Shown here one piece after another: positions 24,498-36,686 of a DNA stretch of 64,000 nt. The notes below the pieces were generated by a model, which was not told where the DNA came from, searched no databases, and was given only the letters and a program-made list of their open reading frames with translations. The first letter of the stretch is position 1. Each line of letters begins with the position of its first letter. Made by a program: the position numbers and the translations under genes. Source of the stretch: Holtermannia corniformis (Eukaryota; Basidiomycota; Tremellomycetes; Holtermanniales); the NCBI GenBank assembly GCA_001599935.1, contig BCIJ01000014.1:62001-126000 (forward strand), written 5' to 3'.

Positions 24498-25042
24498 TGT
24501 GCCGGCGCGATGCTGGTGCTGGTGCTGAGCGTGGCCTGAGCTGAGCTGACGGAGACCGAGGTGGTGCCCGGCGTGTCGCCGTGACGTGTGCGCTGTCCCG
24601 TGCGCAGTCGTCCGCTGCGGGGTTTGCATTTCGCCACTATCAAACTGTCGTCATGCCACTCTTGCGCGGTTCACCGTGTGAAAACGGACCAAAGGGGAAA
24701 CGGCGTCATCCCACCAGCAGCACCGTCACCGCACCGCCAGCACCTCGCCAGCACCCGCTCAACCTCTTCAGTCCACATCAACCACCACCACCAGCTCATT
24801 AGCACATCAGCAACCGTAAGTACACTATCCACTCGTCACAGCCATCGTACAGTCAGCTAGCCAGTGGCGACGGAACCCTGCGGAACCTAAGCGAACGATA
24901 AGGGGCGGGCACGGTGATGGGTCAACAGAGCGTCTACGGGTCACCTCGATTCACTGCCGATGACCTCTTTCGTGCTTTTTGACAAGCCCATCCCATATCC
25001 CACACCCGCACTCACACGCTGACGTGCTCGCGTGACCTCTAG
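24498..25042. promoter_or_regulatory. Divergent promoter OST5 / YOP1 with likely 5' UTR intron
   Basis: This gap drives OST5 leftward and YOP1 rightward. A clean donor (gtaagt at 24816) follows a CA-rich leader, and an acceptor (ctctag) directly precedes the YOP1 ATG, so YOP1 probably has an intron of about 227 nt in its 5' UTR. The leader has CCACCACCACC and related CA repeats. Confidence 0.4.
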
Positions 25043-26823
25043 ATGTCGGCCCAATCGCAGCAAGTCAAGCAAAACTTCCTCAACCACCCCTATGTCCAGC
25101 AGGCTTCCTCGGTCGCCAACAGCCAGCTCAACGTCTTGGACAAGGAGGTCAGTCGGCGTCGTGGCTGGGCGTTTGCCATGGACTGTGCGAGACCTGCCAG
25201 CCTTCTAAGAGTGGCAGTGGCAGTCTCGCACGCATCCTTAGTCTCGCGCAGCACCTCCCTATCCCCTCCCATCGCTAACGCTCGCATCAGCTCTCCAAAT
25301 TTGGCTTCCTCAACGACCTCGAAGCACGCACCAAAGTCCCAAAGGCATATGGCGTCCTCGGCCTCGCGTTCACGTTTGTGACGCTCATCTTCTTCAACCT
25401 GTTTGGCCTCGCCTCGCCCGTCTCTAACCTTGTCGGCTGGGCTCTGCCCGCTTACTTGAGCGTCAAGGCGATCGAGAGCCCGGGTACGAACGATGACAAG
25501 CAGTGGTTGACTTATTGGGTGAGTGAGCGAGCGCAACGAGTGGACCAAGCGACGAGTGTTTTCCGAGTGTCTTGTCGCGATTGACGACAGCGATCGGCGT
25601 GCGAGTGATTGTGTCGCACAAGTCGGCCGGCGCATAGCTGTCTCTGAACGCAATGTGCCCGTTCACATACTCCAGTGTACAGATAGCGTGCGCAAGGCCT
25701 CGATTGGAACGCTTCTTGTCTGCCGAGGAACAGAGCATATATCCGTCGACACTACTAGCAGAGCATTCAAACCGCTGGCGAAACACTGCTCGGTGACTTC
25801 AGGGCGCGATGATCAATCAGTCGAACCCTCTGACAGCCGATTTGGGTTCGGGCCAGTCGACGTTCCGCTTTGTACCAAACCTGCCGGCCGTGGCAGAATG
25901 TGTAGCGCTTTTCGCAGACGGCGTCGTCGTCGCTACAACCATGTAGCAAGCTTGGCTGTCGTTCGCCGCTGATTTGGCGTGGTGCTAGCGATCGCGCAGC
26001 GGTTTGTTTGATCTGCCGCAGTGCAATAGTAGACGCGTCACGAGCGACGGCTGGAGCAGTTACAGCCGTTCTTCCAGGCTGAGAACGGGTTTCGGGCGAT
26101 GCCGTTCAGCTTGGCGTGGACAGACGCAGCCGGCATGCATGCTGACGGTTCGAGCGACCGTGCCAACTGCCAGCACTAGCACGAGTACATGGACCGACAC
26201 GAGCACCGACGCTCGATTTGGTGGCACCGGGCTTCGCTACATCTGGGGAAGCATAGTGTTCATTTCAGAATGGTGTGGCTTGGAAGCACAAGTGCGTTTC
26301 TGCTGGGTGGGTGCTTAGGATCTTGCGGGCGTATCTAGCTGGTGAAGCGCCGCTGGACGTCGGCTACCGCGTCAGCTTCTGGAAGCTGGATTTGTGTGCT
26401 GACTCCCCGCGTTTTCAAGTCTTGCCGTCAGTACTGACAAAACCAGGTCACCTTCGGCCTCTTCAACTTCCTCGAGTCTGCCGCCCTGCGCCCGATCCTC
26501 TACTGGTTCCCATTCTACTTTGTCTTCAAGACTGTCTTCACTGTCTGGCGTGAGTGCACCTGGGCAGTTTGGTGCCACCAGCTGACCCGTCAGTCTTCCT
26601 CCCGTCGACTCGTGGTGCCGAGACCCTGTACGCCAACGTGATCCGGCCCGTCGCCGGCAACGTCAAGGCCCGCGCCCACGCCCACTCTGCCGCGCCCGTC
26701 TCGAACCCTTCGACCGGTTTCTCGACTGCCGGCACGACGGCGCCGACCACTTTCGAGCGTAAGTGTGGTGGCGCTGGATCCGTAGCAGCAAACTGAGAGA
26801 TCACAGACGAGAAGACGCTCTAA
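25043..26823 (+). CDS. YOP1: Yop1/REEP5-type ER membrane-shaping protein
   Basis: The protein begins MSAQSQQVKQNFLNHPYVQQ. The TB2/DP1/HVA22 domain follows, with hairpin segments (VLGLAFTFVTLIFFNLFGLA and a second one ending WFPFYFVFKTVFTVWLFLP) and the family motifs ESPGTNDDKQWLTYW and LRPILYWFPFYF. The tail is Ala/Thr-rich and ends FEHEKTL. Yop1 bends ER membrane into tubules and cooperates with reticulons. The intron inside the DDKQWLTYW-VTFGLFNFLE region is 928 nt long (25519-26446), far above the local norm. Other introns are short, apart from the first (about 140 nt). Confidence 0.93.
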
Positions 26824-27441
26824 GCGTCCGATCGGCTACCAAGACTTTGAATGCGTCTCCGTTTTGACAGACACGAAAAGAATTTGGTTCCCCTNCCCCN
26901 TTNCCCCCTCCTAGCCTCGACCCGCCTATGGTTGGGGCCCTCCGTCTAAGAATTGAAAACACTTGGTAGTAGATTGATGCGTATGTGAATGATGACGAGC
27001 CAGGAGATGGAATGTGGCCGGGACGGAACAGTGGTAACCGTGCGGGTTCATGCCCGCTCACGGTTCGGCGTCGGCGCGGTCGGTTCGGATCCGTCGAGGG
27101 AACGCGAGTGCCCCGCGGTCGTCTCATTGTTTGTGACCAATCACGGCACGCGCGGCTCACTGCCAAGCGCCCGTCTTCTCTCGACCGCGGGCGCCGGCCC
27201 ATTGGACTTTTGGATTCACAGAGTATCGGGTTGGACGTCAGGAAAGCATCTCAACCACGGCAGTATCCAAGAAAGGGTAGCGGAGTCCAGCACCCGTGAA
27301 AAGAAACGACCGAGCGCACCCGACCGAACGAGTGTGGCAACGGCACGCCACGCGAGATTTTCAGAGGCCACAACAAATCCACTATCGAACGATCCTACAA
27401 ACCACCAACGACGACTATACACGAACTCGGAGGCGGGCGCG
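26824..27441. other. Intergenic with unresolved bases, ERG5 promoter
   Basis: A 618-bp gap lies between YOP1 and ERG5. Bases at 26895, 26900 and 26903 are N inside a C-rich run, a sign of unresolved homopolymers. The frame upstream of the ERG5 start is open for about 450 bp but has no P450-like content. The ERG5 promoter must lie here. Confidence 0.5.
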
Positions 27442-29610
27442 ATGGACGTGATCTCGAGGCAGGTAGTGCAGCCCTCGGCTTTGGCTTTGAGTGGTCTCAG
27501 TCTCGGTCTGGGGCTCGATGGCCAAGCGTGGCCGGTTAGGAGTTTACTCGAGTTTTCGTGGGATCGGTACGTTGCTCTTCGGCGGCGGCGGACGACGGCT
27601 GATGAGAGGATGGCTGCAGGCAAACGGTCGCCGGGACAGTCCTGGCTCTCGTAGTCAGCTTGCTCGTTCTCGAACAGGTCAGTGCCCGTACCGCACTCGA
27701 GCACAGACGATAACCAACGGTTGCATCCAGGTCGTGTACCGCTCGAAAAAGGCTCACTTGCCTGGAGCGCAATGGACGATTCCCGTCATTGGCAAGTTTG
27801 CAGACTCGCTCAACCCGAGCTTGGAGGGCTACAAGAAGCAGTGGTATTCGGGACCGCTGAGTGCTGTTAGCGTGTTCAACATGTGAGTTGGCGTGGGCGA
27901 TGGCAGATGTGGACTACGGTTCTCCCAGAGTGCCGTGTGGATGGGACCGTATCTGTCTTGCGACAAGCGATGGCGTCCGGCGCCGCCCGGAACTACCCGG
28001 CGCCTGCTTGTTAGCCAGTTTGGATACAGGAGCTGACGGCTCAGCTTCATCGTCATTGCCTCGTCAAACGAGTACACGCGCAAGATCCTCAACTCGCCAA
28101 CATACGCCGAGCCATGCCTCGTTGCGTCGGCCAAGCAGGTCTTGATCAAGGAGAATTGGTACATCCGCACCCTAGATTCATATCTGAGCTCACGCAATCA
28201 GGGTCTTTCTCCACGGCAAGGTGCACGCCGACTACCGCAAGGCGCTCAACGTGCTCTTCACCAAGCGCGCGCTTTCGTGAGTCGTTCTCGCACAAGTAGC
28301 GCAGCTAACACTTGCAGAATCTACCTCCCGATCCAGGAGCGCATTTACCGCCGCGACTTCCAGCAGTGGCAAAAGGACACGGTGGCCGGCCCCAAGCCAT
28401 TCATGATGCCGATGCGCGCCCTCAACATGGAGACGTCGCTGCGTGTCTTTTGCGGCGACTACATCTCCGAGGCTGGTGCACAAGAGATCTCTAACAAGTA
28501 CTGGCTTATCACGGTCGCGCTCGAGCTCGTCAACTTCCCGCTCGCCGTGCCCGGTACAAAAGTGTACAATGCGATCCAGGCGCGCAAGGTTGCGATGAAG
28601 CACCTGTGTGCTGCTTCCGCCGCGTCCAAGCTTCGCATGGCTGAGCCCGGAGCTGAGCCCAGCTGCCTGCTCGATGAATGGGTGACTGCCATGCTCGAGG
28701 CTCGCAAGGGTGACGGTGACGATGGCGAGCAGCGCCGCGTTCTCTCGCGTGAATACTCGGACCACGAGATCGGCATGGTCATCCTCTCTTTCCTGTTCGC
28801 GTCCCAAGACGCCATGACTTCGGCCGTCGTCTACGCATTCCAACTCACGGCCGACCACCCGGAAATCTTGGAAAAGATTCGCGAGGAGCAGTACCGTGTT
28901 CGCGGGAACGACATTGATGCGCCGCTTACGCTCGATCTCGTCGATGACATGGTCTACACGCGCGCTGTCATCAAGGAGGTCCTCAGGATCATGCCGCCTG
29001 TCATCATGGTGCGTTCCTTGCTCCATCAATAACCTATCCCTGACAGACTCACGCAGGTGCCGTACATGACGACCAAGCCGTTCCCCATCGCCCCAGACTA
29101 CACCGTCCCATCCGGCGCAATGGTCATCCCCTCGTTCTGGAACTCACTACACGACCCAGAGGCCTACCCCGAGCCAGACAGCTTCATCCCCGAGCGCTGG
29201 ATGCCCCGTCCAGACGGCAACGTGCCGATCGCCGAGTCCAAGCCGCAAAACTATCTCGTCTGGGGCAGTGGGCCTCACAAGGTTTGTTGCTCTGCGAGTC
29301 GATGCTTTGGATGGTGACTGATGTCTGCAGTGCATTGGTATTCAGTACGCGTCAATGCACTTGGCTGCCCTGTTGGGGACCGCGAGCGTCACGATGGATT
29401 GGGAGCACGAGCGCACACCAGAGAGCGACGAGGTCCAGTACGTCTCCACCTTTACGCCACACAACAGATCGCTGACCCTCGCGCAGAGTCATCGCCACGT
29501 ATGTTGATCGCGCTGCTTCCCTGCTCCTTGTACGACACTGACAATCACACAGCCTCTTCCCCAAGGATGGCCTTCGCCTCCGATTCACGCCTCGTCCACC
29601 GCCCTCATAG
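27442..29610 (+). CDS. ERG5: C-22 sterol desaturase, CYP61
   Basis: The protein begins MDVISRQVVQPSALALSGLS. An N-terminal anchor is completed across two introns (TVLALVVSLLVLEQVVYRSK). The CYP61 signature segments follow: LPGAQWTIPVIGKFADSLNP, SNEYTRKILNSPTYAEPCLV, YWLITVALELVNFPLAVPGT, SFLFASQDAMTSA in the I-helix, VIKEVLRIMPP, and the heme loop VWGSGPHKCIGIQYASMHLA. Erg5 introduces the C22-C23 double bond in late ergosterol synthesis at the ER. All key residues are present. The final exons are very short; one is only 12 nt. Confidence 0.96.
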
Positions 29611-30063
29611 GCTGTGCGCGTGGCCAACCGCATGATACGATCCCCTTGGCACTGTGCATAGAGTGGAACAATGAGCACTTTACTTTAATTGACGGCGGGA
29701 CTGCGATGCATCGGTGTAACGCTGTGCTCGAACGTAGCATCGCAACTCAGCACTTGATACAGCGCTCGAACCCGTGTCGCGCTCGTGAATCAGAGAATAC
29801 CAACCTCCTTGTTGTCGGTGCAGAGTGAGCCACGAACGCTGAGGCTTCGCCCATCGGGTGAAACTCCATCCGCCCGCCAAGGTCAGCATACATATGATAA
29901 TTGTAATATTCAAAGTGAGATCGGCCCGGCTGTAGCTTGAACAGCTCGTGCGACGATGGAGCGCTGATGATTCTGGCCGTGGACGCGCGCTTCGCTTCAA
30001 TTTCCGGTGGGCGTTCAAACGTGCATCGCTAGTTGCCACCAATTCTGAGCCGAGCGCAAACGG
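29611..30063. other. Intergenic, ERG5 / methyltransferase array
   Basis: This 453-bp gap lies between the convergent stops of ERG5 and the first array gene. Nothing was recognised in it. Confidence 0.5.
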
Positions 30064-31760
30064 TCACACGCGAGTCGCATAGGTCATGTACATTTTTGCA
30101 GCCTGCGCATGTCAGCGGAGCTGTAACGGTCAGTGCAACTGACAGCGGGAATTTTCTCATCCCCGATCTCCCGCAGACACTGGTCTCTGATGGCGTCAAA
30201 TTCTTCGGATTTCATGTTGAGCGAGTCGATTACGAAGAGTCGAACGACCTATCCGTGCCCGTCAGTACTCGGCGGGCAGTCAAGATTTCTTGCTCGCTTA
30301 CGTCCGGGAGCAGCAGTAAATCATACTGCATGATCTCCCCGGCCGACCGCTCTGTCGGATCTAATTCCTTCAACATGTCGAAGTAGATCCGGCTGACTTT
30401 CTCGTACCTGAGCCCCACGCCCAAGACGGCAGAATATAAGTCTCAACCGTAACATTGCCGAAATGGCGATGCTCGCGCAATAAGGATTGATTGTCCAGAC
30501 CGGCCGTGGGGTTCATTCCTCTTGCCTGTAGTGCCCTATGTATTCGAGTCACTGATGGACTACTATACGCTGCGAGATGACTTACTCGCCAACACGGGTC
30601 ATCAATTGGGTAATTCCAGGTCCCGTCTCCATCCATTGAGACTCTGGAATCCCTACCAGGGGTGTTGGTAGGGTGGGCTGGGGTTTGTCAGTGCTGTGCA
30701 CACGCCGAAAGTGCATACCTCGATGGTCACAAGTAACCCGCCGGGTTGTAGTATTCTTGCGCACTCGTCAAAGAGACCTATGCACAATCATGCAGCCGTA
30801 ATGCATACACCATTCAAGGCCGAACACTCACCTCTCCAATCACGAATCTACATACAAGCTCGGTAAGGAGCATGCTTGGCTTGATATCCAACACTTACCC
30901 CAGCCATTATCAAGCGCATGTAGACCAACGTGCAGCAGTTGTCGGGAAAAGGTAGGCCGTTTGCAACGTCAGCGACGGCGAACGTCACATTACTGAGGGA
31001 ATCGTCCTTGGCTTGTAAGGCTGTGGTAGCTCTTAGTAAAATGGTCAGGTCCACAGTCACTCACGGCTGAGATCAATTCCGATGACTTCAGCGCAAGGAA
31101 ACTCTCGTCCACTGTGGAGATCAGTGTGTGATCGATACCGGTAGAGCTCCCTGCGCACATTTCGCTCGTCCTACCGATGTGTTAATATGTTGTACCTGCG
31201 TCAACTAGCGCGCATACCAGAGTCCAGTACCGCAGCCAACGTCTAGGATCTTGACTGATGAACCCTTGAGAGACTAGTGTTGTCAACCCGGGATCATCTG
31301 CAACTTCGTCTACGCACATCTCCGCGAAGCCATGGTTCCATCTTGTTGGTGTAATTACGCCCGCTCAGCATAATTTTGTGTCCATTGTGCTGTATGTTCA
31401 AGCGCTTTGACTTGTTACCCGGTGCGGCAGTCATCGCGCGAGATCATACCTTGACTTCCGTATCATCCGCTGGAAATTCTTGAACGAGCTCGCATCAGCC
31501 TTCAGAAGAAGTCCACGTCCGCGTACGGTAGTCGTCGCTAATGTTCGGTGTCAGAGTCTGATGTCTTATAGTGAGCAGAGAATGACGCACTTTATCGCGT
31601 TATACCTGCGACCGTCGTCTTCACGGAAACTGCGCCGAGTCAGCTCTTGGATGCTGAACCTTCTAACATACACTCGCGCGTCCATTGTACTTGTGATAGT
31701 GAATGTCGAGAATGTCGAGAAGACGGGGCTCATATGTCCTCCATCTCCGGGGTCACTCAT
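30064..31760 (-). CDS. LaeA-like SAM methyltransferase, array copy A
   Basis: The start at 31760 gives MSDPGDGGHMSPVFSTFSTF. Short introns then join FREDDGRRYNAI, NDDY, QFPADDTEVK and RLNIQHNGHK. Motif I is KILDVGCGTGLW. Later blocks are FAVADVANGLPFPDNCCTLV, VYMRLIMAGVS, CARILQPGGLLVTIE and AARGMNPTAGLDNQSLL. The C-terminus is DSLNMKSEEFDAIRDQCLRE, then a 42-nt intron and the end MTYATRV. It is a class I methyltransferase with LaeA-like order. LaeA-type proteins act on secondary metabolism or development, but the substrate here is unknown. It is the first of four minus-strand paralogues and the closest to ERG5. Confidence 0.8.
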
Positions 31761-32381
31761 GAGATTGAGATAAACTCTGGGCTCCTCATGGCTTAGGCCG
31801 CATTACATACTGTACACACATCGGCGTTAGTGCCTGCGGTTGAGCGATCCGGCCTTCACGGGCTAGTCTGTGCAAGTGCAAGCCTCCGGGCATGAGCACA
31901 GATCGAGTCAATCTCTGTGGCCACGTAGGCCATCTCTGTACCAGCCCCTGGACGCTCAGCGCTGACATCTTGTCGTGACAGGAATGGGGTTGCCCCTCTA
32001 ACTGATAGTAGACGGAAGTCCATTATTGCGTAACATGCAGGTTGGACAGTGTCTGGCGACATCAGCCTTCCTTTGCGTCACCCCGACGTGTTCTCATGGC
32101 TCGCAAAAGCGAGTGCATGATTTGGGTACATGTGCGTGGCGGGTGCGCGAAGCTGATCTATGCACAGCCCTCTGCTAGGGTACTTCTTGGCCTCGCGCTA
32201 CCTGCGAGATGGCGTGTGCATTCGTGGAGACAGAAAACTCAAGATCGACAGCTGGTGATAAACCCGGGTCATTGACCTGTTGTAGGGTCGGTCTTTGGCA
32301 ACGATGCATGTGGCTTAATCGACGCATGGGTGGCCAGGAGAATGCGATAGGCGGAAGACAGAGACAAAGAGCTATATCATA
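31761..32381. other. Spacer between array copies A and B
   Basis: This 621-bp spacer holds the promoter of copy A. A short segment, GTGCCTGCGGTTGAG near 31832, recurs upstream of copy B near 34279, a trace of block duplication. No other gene was seen. Confidence 0.5.
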
Positions 32382-33992
32382 TCAAGCGCGTGTCGCGTAG
32401 GTCACCCGACAGTCGATCACCTAAATCAACCAATGAGTATCCAACCCATCTTCAAAGAATTAGCCACCTACGGCTGGGATATCCTCATTGCCGATGTCTT
32501 CGAGACATTTCTGCGTCAAGATTTTGTAATCTTGCTCATGCATCCCGAGGGAATCCATGATAAAGAGCTTGGCAGTCTACCGTGATCAACAGACAGCGGC
32601 GTTCAACAGCCGGGACTTACGTCAGGAACCAGCTTGGTATCCCACTGCATCAAGTCTCCTGCTTTGCGCAATGTTGGATCAAGAGATCAATTAGGAGACA
32701 CCTCTGCAATGTGTTGGGGTACGCACCACGACCCCAGGCCCACATAGGTAGATAATAAACCTCTAGGCTGACACTGTGCAGCCGTGAGTCGGCTCGGAGA
32801 AGGTGTTGGTTGTCAATGCCAGCTTGGGGGTTCATACCGCGAGCAGCAGCAGCTCTCGACCACTCAGTAGTGACTTCTGCGGATTGCAGGGCGCATACTG
32901 ACTTGCCAGCATGATCCATGAAATTCGTGATTCCCGGACCTATCTTCATCCATTGTTCTTTTGGAATGCCAAGCAAAGGAGTAGGCAAAGTACACTATAT
33001 ATGCGGTGAGGTCTCTGATATCGACGAGCCTTCGATGAGTCCTTACCTCGATTGTCACCAGCAATCCTCCCGATTTGAGGACTCGCGAACATTCAGCGAA
33101 GAGCGCTGTCCGCGGTGAGCGGTAAGCTGGTCACGTCGCACAACTCACCCGCCCAATCACGAATCTGTCGCGCAGTGCGTCAGCAATCGGCGCTCGAAAT
33201 GGATCCGAACGGCTCACACCCAAGATAAGCCACCTCATGTAAATCATGTCGCACGAGTGATCCGGAAAGGGGAGTCCCACTGTGGCATCGGCAGTCACGA
33301 ATTGAACGTTGGATGGCATGCCAGCCGCATCCTGCATTGCTGATTGACCTTGTAGTCAGCTTACGAGCGAAATCGCTTTGCACGTACGACTGAGGTCCAC
33401 TCCAATGAACGTCACAGCCGGGAACTCCGTGGCCCTATACATCGTGGTTTCGTCAGCACTGCGACGCGACTCGGTGTATTGCTCACATTTCCGAGATCCT
33501 GTAACGTAAGCAGCAGCCATGATCTCTCGAAATTGGACTGACCAGATGCCCGACCCACAGCCAACATCCGCTACCACAGCGCCGTCGATCTCGTTCTTCA
33601 GGCGCAACTCGCAATTCTCGCAGACAAATGACTCACTCCACCGTCCAGGAAGCTCTTGATTTTGTCCGTGTAATTCCGATTGCCACAGATGATCTTGAGG
33701 CCATTATGCTGTATGTTGAGACGCTGAACCACCCTCAGCGTAGAGCACAAGCACCGTGAGCGCGTACCTTCTTTTCGATATCATCCGATGGAAGCCCTGA
33801 AGGTGAGAGCTTGACGAACAAGCAGAGATATACTTACGATAGTCGTCACTAGAGTCATACATTCAAGATAAGCCCTCGTCCTTAAATTACGGACCTTAAT
33901 GTATTGAAGTAACGTTCACGATCCTCCCTGGTGCTCGTCTGAGCCTCGCTGCTATGAGCCTCGTGATTGATCACTTACAGCCGTTGTTTCAT
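32382..33992 (-). CDS. LaeA-like SAM methyltransferase, array copy B
   Basis: The gene has the same exon plan as its neighbours: ..REDRERYFNTL, SDDY, LPSDDIEKK, RLNIQHNGLK, then motif I VVADVGCGSGIW, TEFPAVTFIGVDLS, FVTADATVGLPFPDHSCDMI, YMRWLILGVS, VLKSGGLLVTIEV, TPLLGIPKEQWMKIGPGITN and ARGMNPQAGIDNQHLL. The end is VIDCRVTYATRA after a 51-nt intron. The start is uncertain. The ATG used by copy C is replaced by GGC at the matching place, so the next ATG (33992, giving MKQRL) is taken, and the frame stays open upstream. Function is as for copy A. Confidence 0.75.
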
Positions 33993-34667
33993 TGTGACGT
34001 TAAAGAGAGCTGGGGATATCTGAGATACCTGAAGGATGATGCAGCCCCTGCTTTGAGGTTGCGGACGGATCGCGATGGACTGCAAGATGCTTAGCAGGTT
34101 ACTACGGCGAGATCTGCGAACCTTTACGAGCCCAGCCTAGATCGTGCTTGTAAAGGTGAATGCTGTGAAGGGAGGGCCCGGTGGCAACACATAAACCAGA
34201 TCGTGTCACATCTCCCTATATAAACTTAAGGTTGGCATACCCCTCCCTCCTACACCTGAAAGAGTGACTGTCGTTATCGGTGCCTGCGGTTGAGACCTTG
34301 GTTCTACGAGCGATCGCGTGCTAGTCTGTGCGCTGTGCTCCAGTCTCGTTTCTGTGAGGTTTGGGCTGCGGCCTTTCGGCGTTGTGCCGTGTGCAGGTGT
34401 GCAGGGGGGTTAAGGCAATTGTAAAGCCGACTGCTGTCGATAGTCTCTCTGCAGTCTTTGCTTTCCCATTGCCTCTCAGTTTCGCCCCAATCTGCATTCG
34501 GCACCTACTGGACCGTACTTGTGCAGCTTTGCTACTGCTACACATGTCTTGCCCACGCCATCCCCACAAGTCCGTAACGATGAACGATTGAGTTAATGAA
34601 GGAGCCACCTATTGCAACTCTCGATCATGGCGAATACATCTCACTCTGTCTGACGCAGAAATGTAAC
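33993..34667. other. Spacer between array copies B and C
   Basis: This 675-bp spacer holds the copy B promoter and perhaps its first exon. It contains a 27-nt segment (34065-34091) identical to one just upstream of copy C (36364-36390), and the GTGCCTGCGGTTGAG segment shared with copy A. Confidence 0.6.
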
Positions 34668-36345
34668 CTATTTGCGCGTAGCGTAGGTCACCAAGCAGTT
34701 GATGGCCTACACATGTTGTAAGGGAGAGGGCCATGTCAGATAGGATGCGGCGTACGGCGGGGATGTCTTCGTTGCCAATCTCTCGTAGACACTTTTGCTT
34801 GAGAACTTCGTAGTCCGGCTCTTTCATGTTGAGCGAATCCATGATGAAGAGCTTGGCAGTCTGTAAAGTTGCTTCAGAGCGAACGCGTCTTTGCAAACGA
34901 CCGACGTCGGGAATGAGCATGCTGTCCCATTGCATCAGTTCTCCGGCCGCACGGACAGCCTGGTCTAAAGCGAGTCAGACGTGCACCAACGCGATCATCT
35001 CCACTTACTGCTGCCCCACGCCCAAAGAGGTAGATTGTACGCCTCCATAGTCACATCGCGCAATCTCGGATTATCTCTCAAAAGATGCTGATTCTCGATG
35101 CCGGCGCGTGGGTTCATGCCTCGCGCAGCAGTAGCTCTCCAGGGGTTGATCAGTAGCTCAGTAACTGGACCGTCGTGACTCACTTGCCGATATGGGCCAT
35201 GAGTCCAGTGATCCCCGGACCGATCTCCATCCACTGATCCTCGGGTATACCTACCAGTGGAGTGGGCAGTGTAGGCTATAGCGAGTTATGAACTTGTTGC
35301 ATACCGTCGGGTTCAGACGCACCTCGATTGTGACTACGAGCCCGCCGGGCTTGAGCACCCTAGCGCATTCACTGAACAAAGCTGATTTGGGCTGGATCAA
35401 TTACCGTTCTGCTAGCACCGCGCAACCCACCCGGCCAGTTGCGGATCTAATATGCGATCGTCAGTAATGCATCAGCAACGTAGTGCATGGCTCACGCCTA
35501 AGGAAATCCACCTCATGTAAACCATGTCACATGAGCTGTCCTGGAAGGGCAGTCCTGCTGCAACATCGGCAGTGACAAACTCGACGTTGTCGGACTTATC
35601 CGCCACATCCTGTATAGCTGTACAGCTGTCAGTCAGCTCAGGGCGTGACTATGATATTAGACGTACGGCTGAGGTCGATGCCAATGAACCTAAGCTTGGG
35701 AAACTCCAGTGACCTGCACGTCATTCATTTCGTCAGCGTTGTGACATCTCAACGCGACCGTACATTTCCAGGGTCCTAAGTCTCATCAGCGACATCAAGG
35801 CGTGACACTCAGCTCACCATACTCCTGTACCGCAGCCCAGGTCAGCCACTACAGCGCCGTCGGTCTCCATGCAAGTCAACCTCAAGCCCGGCGTGCGATG
35901 GCCCAGTCCTCACTCGACTATCAAGGAATTCCTTTATCTTGTCCGTGTAGTTGCGGTTGCCACTGATGATCTTGAGGGCATTGTGTTGTATGTTGAGACG
36001 CTGGGTCCTTTAGCTACAGCCCGGACTAATTGAGTACTAACCTTTACTTCCGTGTCATCCGCCGGGAGCTCTGGTGGGCGTTCAAAAGGTCCATAGTACT
36101 ACTCCAGGTTACTCACGATAGTCGTCGCTGCTGCCATCAGTATGCGAACGATCGACTGTGCGACAAGCTGACCTCAGAGCATTATAGCGACGTCCGCCAT
36201 CTTCTCGAAAGCTGCATTCGTAAGCGCACGTTGGCCCTACCTGATACACGAAACATGAAACTCACATACGTTGGTCCATCGTGCTGGTCAAGGAGAACTC
36301 GGAACAGCTAAGGACATCTTTGAAGGGCTTGTGCGGTCCGGCCAT
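34668..36345 (-). CDS. LaeA-like SAM methyltransferase, array copy C
   Basis: Exon 1 is MAGPHKPFKDVLSCSEFSLT..MDQR. Splicing through FREDGGRRYNAL, SDDYQLPADDTEVK and RLNIQHNALKIISGNRNYTD leads to motif I VVADLGCGTGVW, then an LPFQDSSCDMVY acidic-loop block and QWDSMLIPDVG. The C-terminal block is AKLFIMDSLNMKEPDYEVLK, then NEDIPA. A 48-nt intron then gives the end AINCLVTYATRK at 34668, matching the ends of the other copies. Without that intron the frame would run on to 34609, but the shared YATR end favours splicing. Confidence 0.8.
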
Positions 36346-36686
36346 GCCACTTCGAGGCCGCAAACGGATCGCGATGGACTGCAAGATGCTGCGCAGACAT
36401 GATCGCTTTACAAGGATGCGCTTGCAAGATCCTCGAACCCGGCGAGCGGATCAGGGTCTGATGTGCCACATTTGCGGTTGAGATGGTCCGGTGACGAGCT
36501 AGTCTCACATTATTTGCAGGTTCGGCACCGCCTCCTTTCCGCCCAGACCGGGCTTGGCTGTGCGAGGTGAGAGTTGGTGTCGTGTGCGTGAGGGGCACTG
36601 GTATTTGGCACAGCGATTGGCTGCATCCGATAGCTTGTCCTCAATCTCGCTCCACTCGTGAGGGGGGCGTCCCGTCCCTGCTAGAT
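36346..36686. other. Spacer between array copies C and D
   Basis: This 341-bp spacer holds the copy C promoter. The 27-nt segment shared with the copy B upstream region lies at 36364-36390, about 20 bp before the copy C start. No other gene was seen. Confidence 0.55.

Noticed and set aside
25800..25840. Possible C/D snoRNA boxes in the long YOP1 intron (GATGATC then CTGA)
   Set aside because: The boxes are only about 25 nt apart and lack a terminal stem, too short for a C/D snoRNA.
26989..27441. Open frame upstream of the ERG5 ATG, in frame with it
   Set aside because: The added residues show no membrane anchor or P450 feature. The ATG at 27442 followed by the spliced anchor gives the usual CYP61 start.
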